Shown here in pieces: positions 9,785 through 19,918 of a stretch of 64,000 nucleotides of DNA (the first letter of the stretch is position 1; every line of letters starts with the position of its first letter). The translations under genes and the position numbers were made by a program. The notes under the pieces were generated by a model. The model ran no database searches. It saw only the letters and a program-made list of their open reading frames with translations, and was not told where the DNA came from. This stretch comes from Bacillota bacterium (GTDB taxonomy: Bacteria > Bacillota > Bacilli > Alicyclobacillales > SLC66), in contig JAJZEE010000001.1 of the NCBI GenBank assembly GCA_021805735.1, positions 33,699 to 97,698 on the forward strand, given 5' to 3'.

Positions 9785-10405
9785 CTACAGATCCTGTCGC
9801 GACTTTCCACAGCCTACGGGAGTAGCGGCATCCGCCAACAAGGCGCGGTACAGCTTTTTGAGCGCTCGTTTGCGCCATGTCTTGACGGTTTCCTTTGACA
9901 CTCCAAAGACAGCCGCGACTTCCTTTGTTGAGAAATCCCTCAGGACCGTCCATTCGACAGCGATTCGTTCACGCGGCGACAGGAGGTGAAACAGGTCGCT
10001 CCATTCGGCTGTCTGATAGGAATGGTGCGCTTGCGCATCGACTGCGTTTGCGAGCAACAGGTCAATGTGGGCTCCGTTGTGGCGCCGGTCCGCGATCTCA
10101 CGGCCCTGACGTGTTTCAGAGCGCCGTACGGCCGCGTAAACCCCCGCCCGCACCCGCAGTTTAGCGAAGTGGGCAAAGTACACCCCCTGTGTCGGGTCAA
10201 ACTCTCTGATCGCCCGCAGCAATGCTTCGTACCCGACTTGCTGGAGATCCTCGCGTTCCTGAACATGCTCGCGGTAGCGGCTGACGCTCGCCTGCACCAG
10301 CGGCGTGAAACGCTCGCACAGCGCCTGGCTGGCGAGTCGATCGCCGGCTTTTGCCAGGGCTGCAAGCCAGACGATGTGTTCGTGATCCGGGTTGTCTCTG
10401 TTCAT
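9785..10405 (-). CDS. Sigma-70 family RNA polymerase sigma factor
   Basis: Region 2-like 'LCERFTPLVQASVSRYREHVQEREDLQQVGYEALLRAIREFDP'; region 4 HTH 'STKEVAAVFGVSKETVKTWRKRALKKL'. Confidence 0.88.
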   Translation of the reverse strand: MNRDNPDHEHIVWLAALAKAGDRLASQALCERFTPLVQASVSRYREHVQEREDLQQVGYEALLRAIREFDPTQGVYFAHFAKLRVRAGVYAAVRRSETRQGREIADRRHNGAHIDLLLANAVDAQAHHSYQTAEWSDLFHLLSPRERIAVEWTVLRDFSTKEVAAVFGVSKETVKTWRKRALKKLYRALLADAATPVGCGKSRQDL

Positions 10406-10659
10406 GCTGATTGATCCTTTCGGACCGGTCCCTGTGAGATTGCGCGCAAACGAATCATAGCGGCGGTCATTTCAGAGCGCAACACAATACTGAGGCATTT
10501 ATAAGACTTCGAATGGTGATCGTGATCACGAAATATACTCCATAAGGCAAAATAAAACCTGAATATATTTTATCTATTGTGTAAATCATGCGTAAATTAT
10601 GCTAATATACGTCTATTAAAGTAACTGAGTAATTAGCGCGAAACCAGGAGGAATGAACC

Positions 10660-11355
10660 GTGGTGAAACATGTACTGCATCTGAGGGATGTCGCGGCGTT
10701 AGCGCCGTTCTATGAGGAGGGGAGAGGGTTGTGCTCAAGGGTTTACAAGACCGACGGACAGACTCTGGTTGATTCTCGGGGTCCACAACTGATTCTGCGC
10801 AGGCTTCTGCATTACGACGGGCTGGATTTTATCAAGTATCGAAAGGCGCAAGCCAGAGCTTCGCATGTCAGGCAACGCATGCCCATCGTGTGGCGCGGAT
10901 ATGCCTTCATGACCTGCAAGATGCAGCGCGCCAGGGTGCGTGGCGACGAAGCATACGGATATATTCGGATCGATGCGGTCGCCGGGATTGGGGAAGAAGA
11001 ACGCCTGGGCGTCATCCTTCTAAAAAATGGTCAACGGTTGCCCACCGTGCAGAAGGCGGCGACGGTCGAGCGGTATCTGGCGAGTGGAGTCCTGGCGAGT
11101 TATCGGGCCCAGGAAGCGGAATTTCGACCGGAGGAACAGTCGCTAAACGAGGTGCTGCGCGCCGCCGTCCTGCGCTCGGCGGCGGGGCGGTCAGCGACTG
11201 GGGAGCAGGGGAATGGGGCAACTCACGGGGGAGCGGGTCAGTCGGCGTTTTCCCTTGCGGTGTGGATGTTAGATACAGCCTTGCAGGAATTGCGAAAGCG
11301 CGATGAGGTACAGGGCGTCGCAGAGCACATCCTCACACCCCGGCCTGAGGTGTAG
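10660..11355 (+). CDS. ComK-like competence transcription factor homolog
   Basis: Pattern 'LVDSRGPQLILRRLLHYDGLDFIKYRKAQARASHVRQRMPIVW...RGYAFMTCKM...AYGYIRIDAVAGIGEEERLGVILLKNGQRLPT' parallels ComK 'VDRSCRFFGSSYAGRKAGTYEVTKISHKPPIMV...FLFPTLS...CGWISHVHVKEF...VTFSNGKTMELP'. Confidence 0.6.
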   Translation: MVKHVLHLRDVAALAPFYEEGRGLCSRVYKTDGQTLVDSRGPQLILRRLLHYDGLDFIKYRKAQARASHVRQRMPIVWRGYAFMTCKMQRARVRGDEAYGYIRIDAVAGIGEEERLGVILLKNGQRLPTVQKAATVERYLASGVLASYRAQEAEFRPEEQSLNEVLRAAVLRSAAGRSATGEQGNGATHGGAGQSAFSLAVWMLDTALQELRKRDEVQGVAEHILTPRPEV

Positions 11356-11386
11356 ATCCCGGTCATAGCGCGAAGGTTCGCAGTGG

Positions 11387-12028
11387 TCATCCATCGAAGG
11401 GACGCAGCGCTGAGGCGATCGGAACAGCGGCCTCGGGGTCGTGCGTCAGTCTGGCGATGATGGAGGCGATCGTGAGTCGGTCGATGGCCGGCGCGGTCAA
11501 ATGACAGATGATCCGGTCGGTAAATTCGGCCGTCAACTGCCACCCCGGGTTTGCGAACAGTGATTGCGCCAGTTCGTACTGGCCGTATTGCAGGGAAAAC
11601 TGATAACTGTCGTGCGGTTCGTAGGTCATGAGCGACGCCTGCGAGAGCGCGTGCGCGACCGCGCCGCCATAAGCGCGCGCCAACCCGCCAGCGCCGAGCA
11701 GCACACCGCCAAAGTAGCGGGTGACGATAGCCAGGATGTCAGTGACGTGCTGCTGTGTCAGAACATGCAGCATGGGTCGCCCCGCCGTACCGGACGGCTC
11801 CCCATCGTCGGCGGCGCGCTCCACGCCGTCTCTCAGGCGAAACGCGGTGCAGTGGTGGGACGCGTTCCAGTGTTCTTTTCTGGCGAGCGCCACCTGATGA
11901 AGGGCTTCCTGTTCGGTTTCTACTGGGTAGAGGCCACAGAGAAACCGGGACTTCTTCTCCACTATTTCAATATGGACAGGGTCCTTGATCGTGCGATAGG
12001 ATACAAGCGGGCGCGCTGAATCATTCAT
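11387..12028 (-). CDS. YigZ/IMPACT (UPF0029) family protein
   Basis: 'EKKSRFLCGLYPVETEQEALHQVALARKEHWNASHHCTAFRL...DDGEPSGTAGRPML...VTRYFGGVLLGAGGLARAYGGA'. Confidence 0.93.
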   Translation of the reverse strand: MNDSARPLVSYRTIKDPVHIEIVEKKSRFLCGLYPVETEQEALHQVALARKEHWNASHHCTAFRLRDGVERAADDGEPSGTAGRPMLHVLTQQHVTDILAIVTRYFGGVLLGAGGLARAYGGAVAHALSQASLMTYEPHDSYQFSLQYGQYELAQSLFANPGWQLTAEFTDRIICHLTAPAIDRLTIASIIARLTHDPEAAVPIASALRPFDG

Positions 12029-12164
12029 AGCGATTCTCCCCGTGCCATTCTTCCTGACCGCCGCGTAGTTCCCGGCGGCGCCAGCGCCATTTGCGGTCCA
12101 CCATCTGTTGGCTATTGTACCATGAGCGTAGTTTCATGGAAGCGGGAGAAGCAGAACATGAGGG

Positions 12165-13367
12165 ATGGGTTCTATCGTGACTGAAACCACATATGATACA
12201 CAGTTGGACCAAAACCACCTTGCCGGGCCGATTGTGCATGTCGTGGGCGCCGGCGAGTTTGGCGGAGCAGAGGCGCAGATCCTGGCGCTGCTCACAGAAC
12301 TGCAGCGCAGGCGGGTGAACCTGGTCGTTGTCACCTATTACGAAGGAACATTTGCGCAAAGAGTAAAAGCAATCGGAATTCCCCTGTATACCTTACGAAC
12401 GCGCACGCCATGGGGAGATTTTTATCAATTGCTCACCATCTGCCGCACAGTAAGGGCCGGACTTTTACATACTCATGGTGTCCGCGCCAGTCTTGCGGGG
12501 CGCTTTGCCGGTCGTCTGGCCGGTGTTCCGGTAGTCACCACGGTGCACAGCGACCTTTATTACGATTATGCTTCACCAGCCAAGCGCATCGTATTCATGG
12601 GATTCGAGGCCATGACCAGGCGGCTGTCCCTGCGCGTCATCGCTGTGTCGGAAGCGCTGTCCAGAACATTGTTGGAGCGGGGCTACAGGCGAGAGCGACT
12701 GGTGGTGATTCGCAACGCGCTTGACGTGACCGCCGCAGATGCCGAGATCGCCAGAGTGCGCGAGGCGCCCCTGCGTCTGAGGTGTCAGTTGCGCGTACCG
12801 GATCACGCGTATGTGGTTATATGCGTGGCCCGACTGCACGCCGTCAAACGACAGGATGTACTGATAGAAGCGGCTGCGCTGCTGCCTGCGGTCAACGACA
12901 GGCCCGTACATCTCGTTCTCGTCGGCGACGGAACGGAGGCGGACGGACTAAAGCGGTTGGCGCAGGACGGTCCGTCGGCAGACCGGGTACATTTCCTTGG
13001 GGCGCGCGGCGATGTGTTCGCGTTGCTCGCGGAAGCAGACGTGTTCGCACTTCCGTCACAAATGGAGGGCCTGCCGATCGCGCCGCTGGAAGCCATGCTA
13101 TGCGGGCTTCCGGTGGTCGCCTCGCGCGTTGGCGGATTGCCGGAGATTGTGGTCGAGGGCGAGTCGGCCACGGGTGCGCTCGTCGCGCCAGGCGACGTTC
13201 ATGCGTTCGCGCAGGCGATGCGCTCGATTCTGGCGGAGGATGAGCGGCGGATTGCCATGGGTCAGCGGGCTGAACAGCGTGTGCGATCCCACTTTGCGCT
13301 TGCTCAAATGGTAGATATCACGGCTGAACTCTACGAAAACACGGAAAAAGCAGCGAAAAAAATGTAA
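12165..13367 (+). CDS. Glycosyltransferase family 4 protein
   Basis: 'VVGAGEFGGAEAQILALL', 'FALPSQMEGLPIAPLEAMLCGLPVVASRVGGLPEIV'. Confidence 0.93.
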   Translation: MGSIVTETTYDTQLDQNHLAGPIVHVVGAGEFGGAEAQILALLTELQRRRVNLVVVTYYEGTFAQRVKAIGIPLYTLRTRTPWGDFYQLLTICRTVRAGLLHTHGVRASLAGRFAGRLAGVPVVTTVHSDLYYDYASPAKRIVFMGFEAMTRRLSLRVIAVSEALSRTLLERGYRRERLVVIRNALDVTAADAEIARVREAPLRLRCQLRVPDHAYVVICVARLHAVKRQDVLIEAAALLPAVNDRPVHLVLVGDGTEADGLKRLAQDGPSADRVHFLGARGDVFALLAEADVFALPSQMEGLPIAPLEAMLCGLPVVASRVGGLPEIVVEGESATGALVAPGDVHAFAQAMRSILAEDERRIAMGQRAEQRVRSHFALAQMVDITAELYENTEKAAKKM

Positions 13368-13611
13368 ATTGTGTGGAAAACGCATAAACCGGGTCAAAAA
13401 ATCTTGGTTTCTATCGTAATCTACCAACATGGCCGCCAAATTTCTGGTACACTGTACCTAACAACCGGGAACAACAGTCTGGGGCTTGGTATGAAGCGCG
13501 CTGTTCGAGCGATGATCCGTTCGGTTGAATAGTGCATAGATTCTACTAGGCACTCTGTTATTTTCCCGTGTTTCCAGTATCGAACGCTTTACGAGATGTG
13601 AGAGTCTCGTC

Positions 13612-14030
13612 TATAATGCAATGGCAGGCGAAACAAAAGGAAGAGCCGCCTGCGTGGCGCACGGCAGCGCGCCAAAGGGGCGCAAACACTCTCGGCGATG
13701 GTTGTGTAACCTTCGCCGCCCGAGAATCGTCTATTTATTTGTTAAGGATTCTCGGCGTGACAGCAGATTGTTGATGATGCAAGCAACTTAAACTGTACTG
13801 AGGGGAGGGATGTCATCCTGTGAGATACGCCCGATGAGAACTCGCTGCGTACGCTCGATTGGCGCGTGGGGACGGGGAGCGAGCAGTATGGCTCTAATTG
13901 CGGGTGCCGGCGCGGGACTCGGATACGGCTGCACAGGGACATGACACTACTTCGGTTCGCATGTTGTATGATGCATAGCATTCTCATCATTAAACGCTTT
14001 TATTCTTGGCAACAAAGAGGAGGAACCGGA
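13612..14030 (+). promoter_or_regulatory. Putative promoter and long structured 5' leader of S-layer gene
   Basis: Perfect TATAAT at 13612-13617; mutually exclusive stems CTCTCGG / CCGAGAATC / GATTCTCGG at 13689-13755. Confidence 0.4.
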
Positions 14031-17000
14031 TTGAAACGCACGCTTTCCAGCATCGCTGCAGCAGCTCTCGTTATGGGTACGCTCGCTCCGGCCGCATTCG
14101 CGAGTACGTCGGCGTCGACTTACTCGGACATCACCGCACAGTACCAATTTGCGGCGCAGGACATCACGAATCTCAGTAACATGGGATATATCCATGGGTA
14201 CAGCGACGGCACATTCCGTCCTGCCAGTTTCGTAACGCGCGGCCAACTGCTCGCCTACTTCTGGAACGTCGTCTCGCAAGGCGCAGTTCCCCAAGCGGAC
14301 GCTCAAGTTTACGCTGACGTGGCTCCCGGCAACTGGGCTTTCAACTATGTCGGCGAAGGGTTCAGCAAAGGCTGGTTGAATCAGTACTGGCTCGGCATCA
14401 AGCCTGGCTATAACTTCAATGAGAACTATCATGCCTCGTACAGCGACGCCGCGTCGTACTTCGTCGCTGCGATGGAGAAATCCGGCATGATCACGTCGAC
14501 AAACGGCATGGCGCCGCTGGCGTTCGCGAAAGCCGCAGGCCTGTTCCAGGGCATCCCGGCCAGTGAAATGACCGCCAATCCGGTTTACATGGATCGCGCG
14601 TCGACCGCAGTATTCCTGTCCAACGTGATGGCGTTCATGAACGGCCAGTTGCTCCCTGCTGGCGCCACAGTCACAGTTGTGCCAACGAGCACCAACACGG
14701 CTCCAGGCACCACCGATCAACTGAACGTCTCAGTCAAGCTGGCTGACGGCAGCAGCTATACGCTTCCGAGCACGGCGGCCATTTCGTACTCCGTTGATAA
14801 CAAAGCGGGCTTCATCAGCCCCGCGAACCAGCTTGTCGTAACAGCAGCCGGCACGTACAACGTTGTGGCGACTGTCGACGGCGTGCAATCCCAGCCAGTC
14901 GCGATCACCGCTTACGGCGCTATCGCCAATGTGAAGCTGTCCGCCACAACCACCAGCCCGGTTGCAAACGGCGTGTCGTCTGACACGATCACCGCAACGG
15001 CTGTCGACGCGAACGGCAACACGGTCGGCAACTTCACAGGCACTGTGATCATGTCGATGACTGGAACCGGCACCTCGCCTGCTTTGAGCACAGCCCAGGC
15101 GACCGATGCGGCGGCCAACTCAAATGGCACGTACACGCTGACATTCACCAACGGCGTCGCTACGTTCAATGTTATCTCGGGCACCACGCCGGGCGTGACA
15201 TCGACGTACACATCCTCTTACACGCCGAGCGGCAGCACTGTCGCGCAAACCGCGACGCTGAACCTGACCACGGCGCAACAGCAGGCGACTGCGTTGCAGG
15301 TAACGCCGGTCAACAAGTATATCAGTTCAAACGTCGCAACCCCGACCACGTTCAACGTGCAGGTGGTTGACCAAACGGGCAATCCGATGTTGAGCGGCAC
15401 CTATCCATTCACCGTCGCGGTGTCCGGTCCTGCCTCGTACTCCGGCCCGACGACGGGTGTGTTCTTCGGCAACGGCAGCACTGCTCCGGCGCCTGCAACA
15501 GTGTCGGTGACCTCTGAGCAGGGTGTGACCGGGACGATTTCGGTAACCGCCAGCGCACAGGGTTTGACTGCCGGCTCCGGCAGCACGCAGTCAGTCATTG
15601 CGGGAGCGGCCGTCAAGATCGCCGCGACTGAAACGGCAGGCGTCACGTCCTTCGCGGAAGGCGCAGGCAACGGCTTGTCCTACACCTTGACCGGCGCTGA
15701 TGTGAACGGTTATCCGACCGCCTTCCCGACGGCAAGCGGACCTTTCAATGTGTATGTGACAAACTCCAGCAACGCATCGGCTTCGAACATCCTGGTGAAC
15801 GGTCAGGCGCAGGGCACCAATGGCGTTGCGCTCGGCGCCAGCCAAACGCTGCAAATCACCGATACGAACGCCGGCGCTGATGCGGGAACCTACACGGTCG
15901 CAATCAAGGATGCCAGCGGCAACACCTGGTCGACCTTCCAGTTCACTGAAACGGCGACTACGGCAACTGTGCTGAATCTCTCGTCAGGTTCGCAGTATGT
16001 GTCGGAAGCTGCGCCGACCACCACGGTCAGCGCGCAGGTTTCGGACGTGTTTGGCAACGCAGTGAGCACGGCCGGCGTTCCGGTCACGTTTACTGTAGCT
16101 GGCTCGCCTGGCACGGGAACGTTCAGCGGCGGCACCACCACCGTCACTGTGGACACAAGCGCAAACGGCGTTGCAACAGCTACGCTCAACATGCAGCCGT
16201 ACGCTGGCGAAACCTATACAGTGCAAGCTGCAGCAACTGGTTACACGGTGAAACCGTCCACGATCGGAATCACAGTCGAACCGACAGTGGCCAGTCAGGC
16301 GACCGTCACTTTGGCCGGACCGGGCGGCGCGACCATCGTGACTTCCAGCAACACACCGACCGTTACGGGCACGGTGTATCTGAAAGACCCGTACGGCAAC
16401 CCCGTCAACGCGGCGCAAACCGTGACGGTGGCCATCACCGGCGGTCTGACGATCAACAGCATCGGCGGCGGCGGGTCGCTGGCCTCCGGCACTACGCTTG
16501 CGGGCGGCGCTCCCTACACGGTTAACGTGTCAGGCGGTCAATTTACCTTCACGGCGACCCCGACCTCGGTGGGCGACGCGACGGTGAGCGTCACTGACAC
16601 TTCGGTTACGCCAAACGTGTCTGGCAGCGGTTCGATTCTGATCAATGCCAACACGCAAGTGGCTGGATTCGCATTCTTCAACTCGTCCGGCCAGGAGATT
16701 TCGGGAAGCAACGAACTGTCTGTTGCGGCCAACACGCCTCAGGAAGTTTGGCTGAAGCCTGTCGACGTCAACGGCAACCCGATCACCTCCAACGCCCCGG
16801 CGACGGTGCAGTTCCTCGACGGCACCACTGCCGGCAACGCAGGATCCTTCCGGATCGGCGCTTCAGACGCGGCGAGTGTCTCGAGCTACTCAGTACCGGC
16901 TGGCACGGTGGCCATCCCTGTGTGGTACGTCAACAGCAACGCGGGCAACAGCGGCAACGTCACGAGCTACGATCTGTCGACCGCGTCGGCGTTGGTAACG

Positions 17001-17279
17001 ACGAACTTCCCGGCCTCCAGCACCACGGTCATGAGTTCCGTGTACGCCTACCAGGCTGCGGTGACTCTGTCCGACTTCAACGGCGGTCTGAGCGCGTACA
17101 CCGGCACAGTGAATCCGCAAAGCTTTACGGTCACGGGCTACACGTATACAACCTCGAATGCGCCGACGAATGGTCAGTTCACTGTGACCGCGTCCGCGAC
17201 ACCTGGTGTGTATGATGTGACCATCTACACCAATTCAGGAACACTGACGAGCCCACCGAGCATCGGTTACACGTTCTAA
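14031..17279 (+). CDS. S-layer homology (SLH) domain protein with multiple Ig/invasin-like repeats
   Basis: TTG start after AGAGGAGG; signal peptide; SLH motifs 'TYSDITAQYQFAAQDITNLSNMGYIHGYSDGTFRPASFVTRGQLLAYF'. Confidence 0.9.
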   Translation: MKRTLSSIAAAALVMGTLAPAAFASTSASTYSDITAQYQFAAQDITNLSNMGYIHGYSDGTFRPASFVTRGQLLAYFWNVVSQGAVPQADAQVYADVAPGNWAFNYVGEGFSKGWLNQYWLGIKPGYNFNENYHASYSDAASYFVAAMEKSGMITSTNGMAPLAFAKAAGLFQGIPASEMTANPVYMDRASTAVFLSNVMAFMNGQLLPAGATVTVVPTSTNTAPGTTDQLNVSVKLADGSSYTLPSTAAISYSVDNKAGFISPANQLVVTAAGTYNVVATVDGVQSQPVAITAYGAIANVKLSATTTSPVANGVSSDTITATAVDANGNTVGNFTGTVIMSMTGTGTSPALSTAQATDAAANSNGTYTLTFTNGVATFNVISGTTPGVTSTYTSSYTPSGSTVAQTATLNLTTAQQQATALQVTPVNKYISSNVATPTTFNVQVVDQTGNPMLSGTYPFTVAVSGPASYSGPTTGVFFGNGSTAPAPATVSVTSEQGVTGTISVTASAQGLTAGSGSTQSVIAGAAVKIAATETAGVTSFAEGAGNGLSYTLTGADVNGYPTAFPTASGPFNVYVTNSSNASASNILVNGQAQGTNGVALGASQTLQITDTNAGADAGTYTVAIKDASGNTWSTFQFTETATTATVLNLSSGSQYVSEAAPTTTVSAQVSDVFGNAVSTAGVPVTFTVAGSPGTGTFSGGTTTVTVDTSANGVATATLNMQPYAGETYTVQAAATGYTVKPSTIGITVEPTVASQATVTLAGPGGATIVTSSNTPTVTGTVYLKDPYGNPVNAAQTVTVAITGGLTINSIGGGGSLASGTTLAGGAPYTVNVSGGQFTFTATPTSVGDATVSVTDTSVTPNVSGSGSILINANTQVAGFAFFNSSGQEISGSNELSVAANTPQEVWLKPVDVNGNPITSNAPATVQFLDGTTAGNAGSFRIGASDAASVSSYSVPAGTVAIPVWYVNSNAGNSGNVTSYDLSTASALVTTNFPASSTTVMSSVYAYQAAVTLSDFNGGLSAYTGTVNPQSFTVTGYTYTTSNAPTNGQFTVTASATPGVYDVTIYTNSGTLTSPPSIGYTF

Positions 17280-17315
17280 AGAGTAACGGTGGATGAGCAG
17301 TACCCCAGCGGCAAG

Positions 17316-17350
17316 GCAAAGGCTGAGAGTGCACCACTCTCAGCCTTTGC
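17316..17350 (+). terminator. Terminator after SLH gene 1
   Basis: Perfect 16-bp stem GCAAAGGCTGAGAGTG-cac-CACTCTCAGCCTTTGC. Confidence 0.7.
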
Positions 17351-17430
17351 TGTAGCTTGCGGAGCGCGTGATTTATGTCCGAAGTCAATTATTCTACTGA
17401 TCGTCATTTTCATGTTAGGAGGCAACTCCC

Positions 17431-19812
17431 TTGCGCATCCGATTTCCCACCATCGCAGTATCGGCTTCCCAAGAAACCCCTGTTTGGCGACTCTGGGTAT
17501 TTGTTGTTCTTTTACTGACGGTCGTTACTGTCAGTCCATGGTTCACCGCGCTCTTCTTCCCGCCCGCTTCGACGGTCGTATCGACTGTCATAACCCTGTT
17601 GTGCGTGATGGCGATCCGGTACAGAAGGCTGCCGGTTTCCGCAGGCAATCCTGTTGTGTGGGCGCTGGTGTTGGCCGCCTACATGGCCTTAACCAATTTG
17701 TGGGCAGCATCCGCTTTGCTGTCTCTTCAGGTGACTGTCATGCAGGTGTCGGCGATTCTCTTCTTTGTCGCTGTATCGCAGTGGGGAATGCGCGTGGGGC
17801 GCCTGTATACGATTGCCGCATCTATAATTGGCATCGCTTTATACATCTATGGCATGGGCGCGCAAGTGGGTTGGTGGAAGGCAGTCGACGCGGTCTACGG
17901 CAAGCATCTGTTGGCGTCCGTGTTTGAGTACCACAACACGTTTGGCGCAATTGAACTGGCGATTGCCGTATTTGCGTTTATGGCGCGCCCGACACATAAA
18001 TCGCAGTGGGGCGAGAACGCTCTTGCGTGGTTAACTTTTATCATTGGTCTGGATGCAGTGCTCGGCAGTTACTCCCGGGTTGCATGGGCGTTCACCCCTT
18101 TTGCGCTGATTGCCGTCTTTTGGATCAAGGCGCGGCTGGAGAAATCCCTTCGGTCAGTCGGAGTCGGTGTCATGTCTCTTATCGTTTCAGCGGCGAGCGG
18201 CGTTTATGCGATCAAGGTCCTGGAAACCGCATCGTCCAAAGACTTTGTTCTATCCGCGCTCATGGCCATTTGTGGAAGCGCAGTTCTCACCGTACTTGAG
18301 ACCAAATACTCAGGCATCATCGTGAGCAGAAATAAGCTGCGCATAACCGCCGGTCTATTTGTGGTCCTCATCGCGGCCGCGCTATACATAGTGAGACATC
18401 ATCTGGCACACTCGGCAGCCTCGATCGCCACCCGGTTGCACAGTATTTCGCTGAGCAGCGTCAGTCTTCAGGAGCGGTTTTACTATTATCGCAACGCGAT
18501 GGCGATCTGGAAGAGCAGTCCCGTCTTTGGCAGCGGCGGCGCCACATGGACCGCGAAGTACCAGGCGTTTCAAACGCTCCCCTACGTGTCTGAGCAGGTA
18601 CACAGTTCTGTCCTTGACCAACTTCTAAATGGGGGCGTCATAGGGTTGGCCCTGGAGTTGACGGTCTTTGGCCTAGCCCTCGCGACCGTGCTCCGAGGGG
18701 CGCGGCGCCTCGTCAACCAGGAGCAGCGGACGCTTCTGCTGGCGAGCTTCCTGGCCGCAGCCGTCATGCTGGCACACTCATGCGTTGACTTCGACTTTGC
18801 CTTTGGTTTTTATCAATATATGTTTTGGGGATTTCTCGGATTGGCTATGAGCATGGTCCTTGTTGCCCCGACGCTGCCCGAAGCGATCCGACAGGCGCCC
18901 GTACCTTCCGCAACATCAACTATTGAGTGGAAGAAAATGCGCGAAGACAATGCTCTTCGGACGGCATTGGACAAGCGTTTGACGGTGCTAAAACGGTCCA
19001 CCATCGCTGTGGCGGCTGCAGTGGGCGGAGTGACGCTCGCGCTGTCTGGAACCTTGGCGGCCGCGCAAATCCTCACGGGCGACTCCACACAACCTGGTCT
19101 GGCGATCGATTCCCAACTCAATCTAACACAGATGGCCTCAACACTGGCTCCTTACAGTCCGGATCCATACCTCTCGCTAGCCCAATATGACATGGAAACC
19201 GCTCAGTCTGCCCAAGATCCCTCCCTTTACAGGCAAGCCTGGAATAATGTGTCGGCTGCCGCTGCGGTGGCGCCATGGGATCCGACAGTACAAACACGGG
19301 CGGCGATTCTCGCCTATAACCTCGGCAACGGTTCCGCGGCGCTCAAATTCGCGCAGCGTGCCTACCGCGACGCACCCTTTAGTTCGCTTGGATTTCGCAC
19401 TTTGCTTGGACTCACTATGTGGAACGGCGCTGCGACCCTGCGAACCAATCCGCGGGCAGGCAGGGCGGAACTGCAACGGGTCCAGCACTTGTACAGACAA
19501 TTTGTCCAGCAGTCGAAGATTGTCAATCTTGCGCTATTTCCTACGGCCATTCCACTGCGGACCGACGCGCCCATTCAAGTGTACCGCGGGGCGAGTGATT
19601 ACCTGCTGGGGCACTACAGGCAATCGCTCGCGGTTATGAATCCATTCTTGAAGATTGATCGCGATCAGGCAGCAGTGAACATTTATGAAATTGTGACCGT
19701 TCTGGACGATGCGAAACTGCACATCGCGAACAAGGCGACTGTCTTTTTCAAAAAGCAGATCCTTGCGAATGCGTCCGCTGCAGCCGAGTACACTTACCTC
19801 TCGCATGCGTAA
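17431..19812 (+). CDS. O-antigen ligase/Wzy-like polytopic membrane protein with C-terminal helical (TPR-like) extension
   Basis: Many TM segments; 'EYHNTFGAIELAIAVFAFMA', 'GSYSRVAWAFTPFALIAVF', 'VFGSGGATWTAKYQ...YVSEQVHSSVLDQLLNGGVIG'. Confidence 0.8.
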   Translation: MRIRFPTIAVSASQETPVWRLWVFVVLLLTVVTVSPWFTALFFPPASTVVSTVITLLCVMAIRYRRLPVSAGNPVVWALVLAAYMALTNLWAASALLSLQVTVMQVSAILFFVAVSQWGMRVGRLYTIAASIIGIALYIYGMGAQVGWWKAVDAVYGKHLLASVFEYHNTFGAIELAIAVFAFMARPTHKSQWGENALAWLTFIIGLDAVLGSYSRVAWAFTPFALIAVFWIKARLEKSLRSVGVGVMSLIVSAASGVYAIKVLETASSKDFVLSALMAICGSAVLTVLETKYSGIIVSRNKLRITAGLFVVLIAAALYIVRHHLAHSAASIATRLHSISLSSVSLQERFYYYRNAMAIWKSSPVFGSGGATWTAKYQAFQTLPYVSEQVHSSVLDQLLNGGVIGLALELTVFGLALATVLRGARRLVNQEQRTLLLASFLAAAVMLAHSCVDFDFAFGFYQYMFWGFLGLAMSMVLVAPTLPEAIRQAPVPSATSTIEWKKMREDNALRTALDKRLTVLKRSTIAVAAAVGGVTLALSGTLAAAQILTGDSTQPGLAIDSQLNLTQMASTLAPYSPDPYLSLAQYDMETAQSAQDPSLYRQAWNNVSAAAAVAPWDPTVQTRAAILAYNLGNGSAALKFAQRAYRDAPFSSLGFRTLLGLTMWNGAATLRTNPRAGRAELQRVQHLYRQFVQQSKIVNLALFPTAIPLRTDAPIQVYRGASDYLLGHYRQSLAVMNPFLKIDRDQAAVNIYEIVTVLDDAKLHIANKATVFFKKQILANASAAAEYTYLSHA

Positions 19813-19918
19813 GCGTTTATTGTCAATGCCTGTCGAATTTGATAGCATAGACACGTAGATTCATAGAGCCGTCATAGCGAGGGCCAGACATCTTTGATCA
19901 TGCAAGGAGTCCTAAAGA

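Noticed and set aside
10540-10570. ComK-box-like AAAACCTGAATATATTTT upstream of the comK-like gene
   Set aside because: Spacing is AAAA-N10-TTTT, not the AAAA-N5-TTTT half-box; the AT-rich context makes chance likely.
13866-14030. Upstream extension of the SLH ORF to 13866
   Set aside because: The RBS and signal peptide place the start at TTG 14031; the upstream part looks like leader sequence.
14912-17120. Several minus-strand ORFs opposite the SLH repeat region
   Set aside because: Arise from low-complexity A/T/V/G-rich codon usage of the sense gene.
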